A model generated the notes under the pieces. That model had not been told where the DNA came from, made no database searches, and saw only the letters and a program-made list of their open reading frames with translations. 64,000 bases of DNA from Hydrogenophaga sp. PBL-H3 (GTDB lineage Bacteria > Pseudomonadota > Gammaproteobacteria > Burkholderiales > Burkholderiaceae_C): assembly GCF_010104355.1 (NCBI RefSeq), contig NZ_CP044972.1, forward strand, positions 1,860,001 through 1,924,000, given 5' to 3'. Both the position numbers and the translations under genes were made by a program. How positions within the stretch are numbered: position 1 is the first letter of the stretch; every line of letters begins with the position of its first letter. Shown in pieces: positions 33,966 to 41,981 of this stretch.

Positions 33966-35297
33966 TCAGCGGCGGGCGGCGGTTGCGGTGCGGTAAAGCT
34001 GTTCGGTGCGCGCGGAGGGCGCCACACCGAGCACGATGGAGAGCAGCTCGCGGCAGCGGCGGTACACCATGAGCGCCTGGGCGTGTTCGCCGCGCTGCAG
34101 ATGGCAGGCCATGAGGTGCTGGTACAGCGCCTCCGACAGGTTGTCGATTTCCAGCCCGTGTTCGTAGACCGCGATGGCCTTGTCCCAGGCCTCTTCATTC
34201 TCCAGCCGCTGGCCCAGGCTGGTGATCAGTCGGTGGAAGCGATTGCGCACCCGGTCGCGAAACGGCAAGGCCCACGGTATGTCGCCTTCGGACTGCAGGA
34301 AATGCCCGGTGTAGAGCCGCATCGCCGCGCGCGCCTCCCGCTCTTGCAGGGGTGTCCGGGCGGGGATGTCCTGCACGCCGGGGAGGTTGCTGGCGTTGGT
34401 CAGGCGGCCAAACGCCCAGGCGTCGACCCAGCAATACCTGGGGTCGAGCGAGAGCTTGGCGTTGTGCATGGGCAGCGCCTCGGGCGTGCCGAGCAGGCGC
34501 CGCAGGCGGTGCAGGGTGTTGTCGAACAGGTTGCGCAGGTTGCTGCTGCTTTCCTCGGGCCACAGCCCGTTCATGAGCGCTGTGGTGTTGACTTCTCGCC
34601 CGCCACTGGCGATGAGCAGTTGCAGCAACTCCAGCGCCTTGCGTGGCGACTTGCTGTTGAAGACCAGCGGCTCGTCGTTGAGCCGCATGCCGAACCGCCC
34701 CAGCGTGTAGATGCGCATCGGCCAGGGCCAGTGCAGGGTATCGGCAGGGCCGGGCTGGAGCTTCTGCTCGACGATGATCCGCTTGACCGTCTCGGTCTCG
34801 ATGCGGGCCTGCAGGGCCGAGGAGCACAGGTGGCTCATCGACTGGGCAGGCGCGGCGGGCGCGGCGTGCAGATTGGTCAGACGCACCAGCGTCAGCGCGT
34901 GCCGCAACAGAATGTGGCCCAGTGGTTGCGGGTCGTGCTCGTGGGCGACCTCGGCGAGGTAGAGCAGGGCGCTGAGCTGTACCTGGGGGTTGTGGGGCAG
35001 CGAGAGCATCAGCAGCTCGGTCGGGATCTCGCCAGGGGCATCTCCACTGTCCGGGTGCAGCAGCATGTTTGTGCAGGCCTGGATGCAGGCCACGAGCTCG
35101 CTGTCGAGGTTCTGACCCCGCACGGCGTTGGGCCCACGCCATGCGCCGCGATGAACATCGCCTGACGCGACCAGCGGCCGCGCACCCAGCGGCGCTGGAA
35201 TCGAATCCACCATCAGATCTGCGAAATCGGAATCGCGATCCAGCGCCTGAGGCGGGCGGCTCGAAGTCCCCCCGTCGTTTTTGTTGACATGATCCAC
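33966..35297 (-). CDS. BTAD/SARP-type transcriptional regulator
   Basis: 443 aa from a GTG start at 35,297, chosen because AGGGGG stands 5 bases before it and because longer readings would run into the LysR gene; an ATG at 35,213 lacks a good ribosome site. Residues about 194-285 (MRIYTLGRFGMRLNDEPL to LHRLRRLLG) match the winged-helix DNA-binding domain of SARP regulators, and about 290-440 match the bacterial transcriptional activation domain, ending in helical TPR-like repeats. The first 193 residues, ending in HWPWP, resemble the end of the TPR part of large LuxR/MalT-like regulators that carry this same C-terminal module. The gene is directly upstream of the giant LEPR-XLL gene on the same strand, with 131 bp between them. 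It probably controls that gene and the sapC-like gene through the shared 11-bp repeats. Confidence 0.8.
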   Translation of the reverse strand: MDHVNKNDGGTSSRPPQALDRDSDFADLMVDSIPAPLGARPLVASGDVHRGAWRGPNAVRGQNLDSELVACIQACTNMLLHPDSGDAPGEIPTELLMLSLPHNPQVQLSALLYLAEVAHEHDPQPLGHILLRHALTLVRLTNLHAAPAAPAQSMSHLCSSALQARIETETVKRIIVEQKLQPGPADTLHWPWPMRIYTLGRFGMRLNDEPLVFNSKSPRKALELLQLLIASGGREVNTTALMNGLWPEESSSNLRNLFDNTLHRLRRLLGTPEALPMHNAKLSLDPRYCWVDAWAFGRLTNASNLPGVQDIPARTPLQEREARAAMRLYTGHFLQSEGDIPWALPFRDRVRNRFHRLITSLGQRLENEEAWDKAIAVYEHGLEIDNLSEALYQHLMACHLQRGEHAQALMVYRRCRELLSIVLGVAPSARTEQLYRTATAARR

Positions 35298-35356
35298 AAA
35301 GGCCCCCTGCCCATGGTTTGCCCGGAGTTTTAGCACTGCGGGCCTTGCGTGTCCAT

Positions 35357-35368
35357 GTAAGTATTTAC
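35357..35368. other. small inverted repeat between the LysR and BTAD regulator genes
   Basis: GTAA-GTAT-TTAC is an inverted repeat with 4-base arms lying in the AT-richer 77-bp gap before the BTAD regulator. It could be an operator for that gene. Arms this short occur by chance, so the call is weak. Confidence 0.25.
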
Positions 35369-35374
35369 GGACTT

Positions 35375-36319
35375 TTACCGGGTTTTGCGCCCGGAGACCC
35401 TGGCGCGGGAGGTGGGTCGGGGTGAGGGCCAGGCCTGCATCTTGAAGGCTTCCAGGAGGAATTCGATCAGCAGGCGCACCTTGGGCGAGACGAACTTGCG
35501 CGAGGGGTAGACGGCGTACACGCCGAGTTCCAGCGACTGAAAAGTGGGCAGCACTTCCACCAGGGTGCCGGCCTGCAGGTCGGGCCCGACCAGAAACGAG
35601 GGTTGCAGCACGATGCCCAGATGGCGCAGCGCGGCCATGCGGCAGGTGTCGCCGTTGTTGCTGCGCAGGCGCGGCGACACCTTCACCGCCACCGGCCCGT
35701 CGGGCCCGGTGAACACCCAGTTGTCGCCCATCGAGAACAGGCTGTAGGCCGCCACGGCGTGGTGCGCCAGGTCCGACGGGTGCCGCGGCGTGCCGTGCAG
35801 GCGGAGGTAGGTGGGCGAGGCGCACAGCACCAGGCGGGTGGTGGTGAGCTGGCGGCTGATGAGGGTGGAGTCGGGCAGGCGGGCGATGCGCACCGCGAGA
35901 TCAAAACCTTCTTCCACCAGATCGACCATGCGGTCGGCCAGGGTCACGTCCAGCGTGACCTTGGGGTGCATCGCCATGAACTCCACCCACAGCGGCGCCA
36001 GGTGCAGCAGACCGAAGGTGAAGGGCGCGTTGATGCGCAGCAGGCCACTGGCCTCGCCACTGCTCGATGTGATCTCGGCCTCGGCCTCGTCCACGCTGGA
36101 CAGCACCTCCTTGCAGCGCGCATGAAACACCTCGCCCTCGGCCGTGAGGGAGAGCTTGCGCGTGGTGCGGTGCAGCAGCCGCACGCCCAGACGCGTTTCG
36201 AGTTCGGCCACATGGCGCGATACCGCAGCCTTCGACATGGGCAGTGCGTCGGATGCGCCCACAAAGCTGGCAGCGTCCACCACCGCCGCGAACACCCGCA
36301 TTTCTTCAAATCGGTCCAT
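35375..36319 (-). CDS. LysR family transcriptional regulator
   Basis: 314 aa, a normal length for the family. The N-terminal winged helix (residues 1-62) contains SFVGASDALPMSKAAVSRHV and LGVRLLHRTTRKLSLT. The effector-binding domain follows from about 90 to 295. The closest style is the large CrgA/DhcR-like group common in Burkholderiales. It is divergent from DoxX and the dioxygenase operon, and the 119-bp gap contains a pair of matching direct repeats, one only 5 bp from this gene's start. I infer that it represses itself and controls the doxX operon; the effector is unknown. The basic C-terminal tail (SRARVSGRKTR) is outside the domain. Confidence 0.9.
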   Translation of the reverse strand: MDRFEEMRVFAAVVDAASFVGASDALPMSKAAVSRHVAELETRLGVRLLHRTTRKLSLTAEGEVFHARCKEVLSSVDEAEAEITSSSGEASGLLRINAPFTFGLLHLAPLWVEFMAMHPKVTLDVTLADRMVDLVEEGFDLAVRIARLPDSTLISRQLTTTRLVLCASPTYLRLHGTPRHPSDLAHHAVAAYSLFSMGDNWVFTGPDGPVAVKVSPRLRSNNGDTCRMAALRHLGIVLQPSFLVGPDLQAGTLVEVLPTFQSLELGVYAVYPSRKFVSPKVRLLIEFLLEAFKMQAWPSPRPTSRARVSGRKTR

Positions 36320-36323
36320 CTGG

Positions 36324-36385
36324 GTTTATCTCATTTTGAGGAACAGTCAGTCTCATTGGAGCATGTTTATCTTCCATTGAGGAAC
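36324..36385. promoter_or_regulatory. paired direct repeats in the LysR/DoxX divergent promoter
   Basis: GTTTATCT-N6-GAGGAAC occurs at 36,324-36,344 and again at 36,365-36,385, with 17 of 21 positions identical and starts 41 bp apart, about four helical turns. The first copy contains the inverted repeat CTCA-TTT-TGAG (36,330-36,340). This spacing suits a LysR tetramer occupying two sites on one face of the DNA. Occupancy is inferred. Confidence 0.55.
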
Positions 36386-36438
36386 TCCTAAAGTCCAGTC
36401 ACCGATTCACCTTCAACCCGCTTTTTAAGGAACCCACC

Positions 36439-36894
36439 ATGAACACCACCACCACTTCCCCCCTGCAACGCCTGCTGAGCACCAGTGCCGGCTGGGCACC
36501 GCTGGCCCTGCGCATCCCCATCGGCATCGTCTTCGTGGCCCACGGCGCGCAGAAGCTGTTTGGCGCCTTTGGCGGCTACGGCCTGGAAGGCACCGGCCAG
36601 TTCATGGACTCGCTGGGCCTGAGCCCGGGTTACCTCATGGCGTTGCTGGCTGGCTCCGCCGAGTTCTTCGGTGGCCTGGCCCTGCTGCTGGGTCTGCTGG
36701 TGCGCCCAGCCGCCGCCGTGCTGGCCGTGACCATGCTGGTGGCCATTGCCACCGTGCACCTGGACAAGGGCCTGTTCATGGCCAACAACGGCTACGAGTT
36801 CGCCCTGGCCCTGTTCGCCGCTGCGGTCTCGCTGCTCGTCAGCGGTGCCGGCAAGGCCTCGGTAGACGCCACGCTGGCCCGCCGCGCCGACTGA
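36439..36894 (+). CDS. DoxX family membrane protein
   Basis: 151 aa with about four membrane helices (residues about 20-45, 65-88, 90-108, 118-138). It has the DoxX hallmarks RIPIGIVFVAHGAQKLFG, FMDSLGL and AEFFGGLALLLGLLVRPAA. DoxX-like proteins are inner-membrane quinone- or redox-linked proteins of broad and often unknown function; in many proteobacteria they lie beside LigB-type dioxygenases, as here. The start ATG at 36,439 has AAGG upstream. It is first in the operon divergent from the LysR gene, 42 bp before the dioxygenase start. Confidence 0.9.
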   Translation: MNTTTTSPLQRLLSTSAGWAPLALRIPIGIVFVAHGAQKLFGAFGGYGLEGTGQFMDSLGLSPGYLMALLAGSAEFFGGLALLLGLLVRPAAAVLAVTMLVAIATVHLDKGLFMANNGYEFALALFAAAVSLLVSGAGKASVDATLARRAD

Positions 36895-36936
36895 GATTCA
36901 TTGACCGCACGGCGCGCTGCGCCGCAGGAGAAACGC

Positions 36937-37722
36937 ATGACCCGCTTGCCCACCGTTTTCGTGTCCCACGGCGCGCCCACCTTCGCGCTGGAGCCCGGCC
37001 TGGCCGGGCCGCAACTCAGCACCCTGGGCCGCGCCTTGCCCCGGCCCCGGGCGGTGCTGATCGTCTCGCCGCACTGGATGACACACGGTGCGCGCGTCGG
37101 CCTGTCGCAGCAGCCGGCCACCATCCACGACTTCGGCGGCTTCCCGCAGCCGCTGTATGAGATCAGCTACCCGGCCACCGGCCACCCCGAGCTGGCCCGT
37201 CGCACGCTGGACGTGTTGCAGCAGGCCGGCTGGACCACGCACGGAGACGAGCGCCGCGGCCTGGACCACGGGGCCTGGGTGCCGCTGCTCTACCTGTACC
37301 CCGACGCGGACGTGCCGGTGTTCCAGGTGTCGCTGCCCGCCACGCTGGACGCCGCTGGTGCCTGGGCCTTCGGCCAGGCCCTGGCGCCGCTGGCCGATGA
37401 AGGCGTGCTCATCGTCGGCTCGGGCAGCCTCACGCACAACCTGTACGAGTTCCGCGCCGGGCACGGCCACGAAGAAGCCTACGCCACGGAGTTCGTGGCC
37501 TGGGTGCGCGAGGCCGTGCAGCAGGGTGATGGCGCACGCCTGCAACGCACGCTGGAGATCGCTCCCCACGCACAGCGCGCCCACCCCACCACCGAGCATT
37601 TCCTGCCGCTGCTGGTGGCGGCCGGTGCCGCGGGCGACGCGGTGCCCGCACGGGTGATCGACGGCGGCATCACGCACGGCGTGCTGTCGATGGACGCCTT
37701 CGTTTTCGGTCCATTGCAATGA
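36937..37722 (+). CDS. ygiD: DOPA 4,5-dioxygenase family extradiol dioxygenase (LigB-like)
   Basis: 261 aa. LigB-fold class III extradiol enzymes use Fe(II) or Zn(II) held by histidines; candidates here are SHGAPTF (about residue 10), SPHWMTHG (about 45) and SLTHNL (about 170). LDHGAWVPL and the final THGVLSMDAF are also typical of the YgiD/DODA group. E. coli YgiD acts on L-DOPA; the natural substrate is unclear. I chose the ATG at 36,937 because AGGAGAA lies 6 bases upstream; the open frame extends to a TTG 36 bases earlier without a ribosome site. It follows doxX and overlaps the esterase gene by 4 bases, so the three are one operon. Confidence 0.88.
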   Translation: MTRLPTVFVSHGAPTFALEPGLAGPQLSTLGRALPRPRAVLIVSPHWMTHGARVGLSQQPATIHDFGGFPQPLYEISYPATGHPELARRTLDVLQQAGWTTHGDERRGLDHGAWVPLLYLYPDADVPVFQVSLPATLDAAGAWAFGQALAPLADEGVLIVGSGSLTHNLYEFRAGHGHEEAYATEFVAWVREAVQQGDGARLQRTLEIAPHAQRAHPTTEHFLPLLVAAGAAGDAVPARVIDGGITHGVLSMDAFVFGPLQ

Positions 37723-38384
37723 GCGGGGCCGGCGTGTTCGATGCGATCGCCGTCCACCAGCCGGCCACCCCGGCCACATCGCTGGTGCTCCTGTTCCATG
37801 GCGTGGGTGCGCAGCCGCAAGACCTGGTGCCACTGGGGCGGGCCCTGGCCGCGCAGTGGCCCACGGCCTGTGTGCTGAGCCTGCGTTCGCCCGACCCGAG
37901 CGACCTGGGCCGGGGCTGGCAGTGGTTCTCGGTGGCCGGTGTCACCGAGGCCAACCGCCCGGACCGCGTGGCCGCCACCCTGCCGCGCTTTGTGGACACG
38001 GTGCGGCACTGGCAGCAGCAGACCGGGGTGGACGCCACCCGCACTGCCCTGGTGGGTTTTTCGCAGGGCGCCATCATGGCGCTGGAGTCCACGCAGCAGC
38101 CAGAGCCGCTGGCAACAGCGGTGGTGGCCATCGCGGGCCGCTTCGCCCAGCCTCCGCAAAGCGCACCTGGCCAGACCCGCATCCACCTGATGCACGGTGA
38201 CGCCGATCCGGTGATGCCGCTGCGGCTGGCCGAAGACGCGCTGCGTCAACTGGACGCGCTGCGCGCCCCGGTCACGCTGGACCGGTTTCCCGGTCTGGGG
38301 CATGGCATCGATCAGCGCGTGCTGGACGCGATCGTCCGGCGCCTGCAAGATGGGGCGCTTGCGCCGGCCGGCCTGGCCGGTTGA
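37719..38384 (+). CDS. ypfH: YpfH-type alpha/beta hydrolase (carboxylesterase)
   Basis: 221 aa. The alpha/beta-hydrolase fold is shown by LLFHGVGAQPQDL near residue 25, the nucleophile elbow GFSQGA (about 109-114), the acid in HGDADPVMP (about 160) and the catalytic histidine in GLGHGID (about 193). It belongs to the small phospholipase/carboxylesterase family that includes E. coli YpfH, a short-chain esterase. It overlaps the dioxygenase stop codon by 4 bases (ATGA), so translation is coupled. Role in the pathway unknown. Confidence 0.87.
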   Translation: MSGAGVFDAIAVHQPATPATSLVLLFHGVGAQPQDLVPLGRALAAQWPTACVLSLRSPDPSDLGRGWQWFSVAGVTEANRPDRVAATLPRFVDTVRHWQQQTGVDATRTALVGFSQGAIMALESTQQPEPLATAVVAIAGRFAQPPQSAPGQTRIHLMHGDADPVMPLRLAEDALRQLDALRAPVTLDRFPGLGHGIDQRVLDAIVRRLQDGALAPAGLAG

Positions 38385-38409
38385 ACACCCAGCAAAGAAG
38401 GACCCCGCC

Positions 38410-38946
38410 ATGAGCCTGCCTTGCGCCGTGCAAAACGCCTTCGACCGTGCGACAAAGGCAGCGGGTGCGCCGCTGGTGTGGCTCCACCTGGGGGCCGACA
38501 CCTTGTGGCTGGTGCGCGAGGGCGACGAGAGTGGACCGGCATCGGTGGCGCTGGACCTGGGCACGGACAGCACGGCCCGGCTCTTCTTCCGGTCCGACCT
38601 GCCCCGGCCGGTGGAGCTGGAGCGCGCCATCGACCATGTCGAGGACGAACTGATGCGTGCGGTGGCCTGGTCGGCGGGGCATGCCACCCTCGCCACGGAC
38701 CACCCGCTCGTGCGGGGTCTGACGCAAGCCCATGGCTCGACCGGAGCCCTGCTCACGCGCGACGCGGTGGAAGCCGTGTTCCAGCGCCTGGCCTCGGGTG
38801 CGCTGGGCGATCCGTCCGCGCTCAAGGGCTTGCCCGCGGGTCGCGAGGCGGCCGCCACGCTGCTGATCCTGCGCGAGCTGATGCACCACCTGAGTTTCAG
38901 CCAGGTGGTGGTGGCGCCACCATCTCCTGGCGCTTCACCTCCTTGA
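38410..38946 (+). CDS. hypothetical protein
   Basis: 178 aa from the ATG at 38,410, which follows AAGAAGGA; the upstream open frame has no ribosome site. I do not recognise a family. The protein is mostly acidic and alpha-helical in character, has no signal peptide or membrane segment, and contains a conserved-looking AIDHVEDELMRAVAW stretch and LLILRELMHHL near the end. It is last in the doxX-dioxygenase-esterase operon, 25 bp after the esterase. Its final 50 bases overlap the convergent gene on the minus strand. Confidence 0.75.
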   Translation: MSLPCAVQNAFDRATKAAGAPLVWLHLGADTLWLVREGDESGPASVALDLGTDSTARLFFRSDLPRPVELERAIDHVEDELMRAVAWSAGHATLATDHPLVRGLTQAHGSTGALLTRDAVEAVFQRLASGALGDPSALKGLPAGREAAATLLILRELMHHLSFSQVVVAPPSPGASPP

Positions 38947-39829
38947 GCTTCATGGCGACATAGTCCGCGCGCTCCATCTCGTGCAGCTGCTCGGCGTAGC
39001 GCTCGGTGGCACTGAACCACAGCCCCAGGCTTTGCTGCAGCGCGGCGGCACCCGGTGCGCCACGCGACTGCAGGTGCGACTGCAGCGCCAGGTAGTAGCG
39101 CAGGGTGTTGCGCTCCACCACGCCGCGCACGCCCTCCACGCGGATGGGCTGGCCATCGGGTGATCGACCCACCACGCTGAAACCCGTCTTGCCGCGCCCC
39201 AGGGTCGCCAGATAGGTTTTCATGGCCCAGCGCGCGGCCGTGCCGAAGCCATACGAATACGTCATGCGCACCAGTGTCTGCCCAGCGGCCTGGGGCACGG
39301 CCTCCACCACGATGCGGTAGTCGCGCGTGGCCAGCGGGCCGGTGGGCGCACGCAGCTCGACCAGCAGGTGGTCGTTGCGATCGGCCAGCACCTTGAAGCC
39401 GAAGCGCACCCAGTACACCTCGGACAGGGCCTGGTCGAACTTGCGGCCCACGCCCGAGACCAGTTCGTCACCGCCAGCGGTGCGCAGGGCACGGCAGTAC
39501 TTCACGTTGATGTGCAGGATCAGCACGTCGCACCAGTGCCCGGCCGTCGCCAGTTCCTGGCGCACATGCTCGAACGGCTCATCGATCAAGGCATGCACCT
39601 CGCCCTGCATGCGGTCGGTCGCCTCCGTGGAGCGCAGGTAGATCGAGCGGTCCGTCAGTTGACCCGTGCCTTTCTCGCGCAGGTCAGCGAACTGCGCGCG
39701 CAAGGCATCGGGTGGCGGGATCTGCGCCCGCGCCGGGTGGATCACCAGGCAGGCGAGCAGCAGGGCAGGAGCCCAGCGACGTGCGTTCAGAGAGGCAATG
39801 TGGAGGGACAGTTGTTCGATGGAGTGCAT
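38897..39829 (-). CDS. secreted hypothetical protein
   Basis: 310 aa if started at the ATG at 39,829; the frame is open to an ATG at 39,853, and neither has a strong ribosome site. The shorter form gives a good signal peptide: basic NARR, then a hydrophobic core APALLLACLVI, with likely cleavage after ARA. The mature part looks like an alpha/beta domain with WCDVLILHINVKYCRA and GRKFDQALSEVYWVRF. I do not recognise the family with confidence; a START/SRPBCC-like fold is possible. It is the third gene after cytochrome c and HtrA, 42 bp downstream of the latter, so probably periplasmic and stress-related. Its 3' end overlaps the convergent hypothetical gene by 50 bp. Confidence 0.7.
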   Translation of the reverse strand: MHSIEQLSLHIASLNARRWAPALLLACLVIHPARAQIPPPDALRAQFADLREKGTGQLTDRSIYLRSTEATDRMQGEVHALIDEPFEHVRQELATAGHWCDVLILHINVKYCRALRTAGGDELVSGVGRKFDQALSEVYWVRFGFKVLADRNDHLLVELRAPTGPLATRDYRIVVEAVPQAAGQTLVRMTYSYGFGTAARWAMKTYLATLGRGKTGFSVVGRSPDGQPIRVEGVRGVVERNTLRYYLALQSHLQSRGAPGAAALQQSLGLWFSATERYAEQLHEMERADYVAMKLKEVKRQEMVAPPPPG

Positions 39830-39871
39830 CGTCCATTGTGAGGTCGTATCCACCCGGGCGAACCGGTGGGT

Positions 39872-41245
39872 TCATTCCAGTTCCAGCGGTATGAACCGGC
39901 GCTCCCCATCGCGGTCCACCAGCAGGCCCAGCTGCTGCGGCCGCACCTGCGTGAGCCGGTTCAGATCGTCCAGCGACTGCACCGGTGAGAGGTTGATCAG
40001 CAGCAGCACATCGCCCACCTGCAGGCCCGCCTGCGCGCTCAGTTCGCTCACGGCCTGCACCCACAGGCCACCGGGCACGCCGAGCTGCTGGCGTTCCTGC
40101 GTGCTCAGCGGTCGCATCTGCCAGCCCAGCTCGCGTGGTGCTGGCGAGCGGGCCTCCGGGTCAACGGCATCGTCGATTCCGATGGCCGGGTCCATGCGCA
40201 CCACCAGCTCGTGCGAGGCCCGGGCGCGCCACACCTCCAGTCGCACCCGTTCACCGGCAGCAATCACCCCCATGTGGCTGGTGAGATCCCCGGCCATGTG
40301 GAGCCGCTGGCCGTTGAACGCGGTGATGATGTCGCCCGCGCGCAGACCACCTTTCTCGGCAGCGCTGCCCACTTCCACGGCAGACACCAGCGCGCCATGG
40401 GGCCGGTCCAGGCCAAAGGCGCGCGCCAGCGTGAGGTCCAGGTTCTGCATCGCCACCCCGAGGTAACCATGCGACATGCGGCCCTTCGCGACGATCTGGT
40501 CCTTGACCCGCAGCGCCACATCGATCGGCACCGCGAACGACAGGCCCACGTAGCCACCCGACACGGTGTAGATCTGCGAGTTGATGCCCACCACCGAGGC
40601 GCTCGCATCGAGCAGGGGGCCTCCCGAGTGGCCGGGGTTCACCGGGGCATCGGTCTGGATGTGCGGCACGGCGGCAAAACCCGGCAGTGCGCGGCCCGTG
40701 GCGCTGACGATGCCGTGCGAGACGCTCTGCTCCAGCCCGAACGGCGCGCCGATGGTCACCACCGGATCGCCCACCTGCAGCCGGCCCACTGGGCCCGGGC
40801 GCAGCACCGGCAGGCCTTGGGCCTCCACGCGCAACACGGCCACATCGGTGGTGGGATCGGTGCCCAGCACCCGCGCGCGAAACTGGCGCCAGTCGCTCAG
40901 GCGCACCGTGACGCGCCGCGCCCCGGCAATCACGTGGGCGCTGGTGAGCACCAGGCCGTCGCTGCTGATGATGAAGCCCGAGCCCTGGCTGTGGAACGGC
41001 TGCTTGCGCGCCAGCGGGGGCAGGGGCGCCACGTCGTCGGGGGTCCATTCGGACGACTCCGGCGCACGCATGCCGACCACCTCGATCCCCACCACGGCCG
41101 GGCCGGCCTGCGCGGCGATGGCGCGGTGGTTGGGCGTGAAGCCGCCCGGCAGCGGCGCGGCGCCCCCGGGTTCGGCGGCCACGGCGGCCACCAGCGCGCA
41201 GCCCAGCAACGCCACGCAGGGCAGGCGCCAGTGCATGGCGCTCAC
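39872..41245 (-). CDS. HtrA/DegP-type periplasmic serine protease with two PDZ-like domains
   Basis: 457 aa. A signal peptide (residues 1-24) is followed by a trypsin-like domain with His104 (TSAHV), Asp134 (TTDVAVL) and Ser207 (PGHSGGPL), then two PDZ-like domains at about 260-350 and 365-457. DegP-family proteases degrade or refold damaged envelope proteins. The residue before the active serine is His where HtrA proteins normally have Asn (GNSGG). Its ATG overlaps the stop codon of the upstream cytochrome c gene by 4 bases, and a secreted hypothetical protein follows. The operon has an FNR-type site at 41,729-41,742, suggesting induction at low oxygen. Confidence 0.88.
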   Translation of the reverse strand: MSAMHWRLPCVALLGCALVAAVAAEPGGAAPLPGGFTPNHRAIAAQAGPAVVGIEVVGMRAPESSEWTPDDVAPLPPLARKQPFHSQGSGFIISSDGLVLTSAHVIAGARRVTVRLSDWRQFRARVLGTDPTTDVAVLRVEAQGLPVLRPGPVGRLQVGDPVVTIGAPFGLEQSVSHGIVSATGRALPGFAAVPHIQTDAPVNPGHSGGPLLDASASVVGINSQIYTVSGGYVGLSFAVPIDVALRVKDQIVAKGRMSHGYLGVAMQNLDLTLARAFGLDRPHGALVSAVEVGSAAEKGGLRAGDIITAFNGQRLHMAGDLTSHMGVIAAGERVRLEVWRARASHELVVRMDPAIGIDDAVDPEARSPAPRELGWQMRPLSTQERQQLGVPGGLWVQAVSELSAQAGLQVGDVLLLINLSPVQSLDDLNRLTQVRPQQLGLLVDRDGERRFIPLELE

Positions 41246-41670
41246 TTGGCCTGGATGCGGTTGATGTATTCCAGCAGGCCCAGGATGCGAGCACGCACGT
41301 GCGCCTCGGCGTTGTAGGGCGACTCCTGGAAGTACTCGGCGTCCTTGATGCGGTAGTCACGTCCCCACACCGGCATGTCGCGCGAGCCGTGGGCCGGCAC
41401 CTCGGCGCCATCGATCACGTCGTAGAGCCGGCTCATGGGCAACACGCCACCGTTCTTCTTCGCCAGCAGCGTGAGGTCTGGCGGGCTCTTGGTCAGGAAA
41501 GGCACAAGCGCGCCGTTTCCCTTGCCGGTGGTGCCGTGGCAGCTCGCGCAGCTGTTGTCGAACTCGCGCTTGCCGGGGTCGTTCGCGGCCGAGCGCGGCT
41601 GCGCCAGCGCACTGCCGGCCAGCGCCACCAGACCCAGTGCCAGCCAGAGGGGTGTGAACTTGTGTTTCAT
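41242..41670 (-). CDS. periplasmic mono-heme cytochrome c
   Basis: 142 aa. Signal peptide 1-23 (cleavage after ALA). The heme site is CASCH at 41-45, and Met99 (DMPVWGRDYR) is the likely sixth ligand. The class I cytochrome fold is evident from NGALVPFLTKSPPDLT. The start ATG at 41,670 was chosen because AGGAGA precedes it; the frame is open 72 bases further but without a ribosome site. It begins the cytc-htrA-hypothetical operon just after the ACP gene, with an FNR-type site 59 bp upstream. Likely a small electron carrier; partner oxidase unknown. Confidence 0.9.
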   Translation of the reverse strand: MKHKFTPLWLALGLVALAGSALAQPRSAANDPGKREFDNSCASCHGTTGKGNGALVPFLTKSPPDLTLLAKKNGGVLPMSRLYDVIDGAEVPAHGSRDMPVWGRDYRIKDAEYFQESPYNAEAHVRARILGLLEYINRIQAK

Positions 41671-41728
41671 GCTTGTCTCCTGAGGGTTGGGGAACAGCCC
41701 CAACTTACGCCGCTGCGCGCGCTGCGTA

Positions 41729-41742
41729 TTGACCTGCCTCAA
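41729..41742. promoter_or_regulatory. FNR/Anr-type site before the cytochrome c operon
   Basis: TTGACCTGCCTCAA matches the core TTGA-N6-TCAA of FNR/Anr/Dnr operators, though not the outer bases of TTGAT-N4-ATCAA. Its centre is about 65 bp before the cytochrome c start codon. It overlaps the end of the acyl carrier protein gene. Function inferred from the motif and from two similar sites at 47,336 and 55,519. Confidence 0.5.
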
Positions 41743-41981
41743 ACGCCCCGCAAGTAGGCCACCAGCGCGTTCAACGAATCGACCCGTCCGTAGTCGGCCT
41801 CCGGAATGTCCACACCCACGGTCTCCTGCAGCGTGATGAGGAGCTTGAGGAAGTCGAACGAGTCCAGGTCGAGCTGTTCCCGCAGCGAGGCTGCGGGGTC
41901 GATGCGGTCGATGTCGGCCTCCGGCGCGATGCCGCGCAGGGCGCCCGCCACCGCCTGGCGCAGTGCTTCGGGGCTGTTCAT
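41739..41981 (-). CDS. acyl carrier protein
   Basis: 80 aa. LDLDSFDFLKLL contains the DS motif whose serine (about residue 41) takes the 4'-phosphopantetheine arm. Length and helix pattern fit a stand-alone ACP. It is the last gene of a run of five with 4-base overlaps (AcsA-like, E1alpha, E1beta, E2, ACP). An ACP at the end of an oxo-acid dehydrogenase operon suggests that the acyl group made by the complex may be handed to a carrier protein, but no ketosynthase or acyltransferase is nearby. The activity is inferred from the motif only. Confidence 0.88.
   Translation of the reverse strand: MNSPEALRQAVAGALRGIAPEADIDRIDPAASLREQLDLDSFDFLKLLITLQETVGVDIPEADYGRVDSLNALVAYLRGV

Noticed and set aside
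35298-35825. N-terminal extension of the BTAD regulator frame
   Set aside because: It runs through the LysR gene in another frame, is low-complexity Arg/Ala/Pro sequence, and a GTG with a good ribosome site begins at 35,297.
36388-36759. Minus-strand frame inside doxX
   Set aside because: Gln/Gly/His-rich shadow translation with no family features; DoxX on the plus strand is clear.
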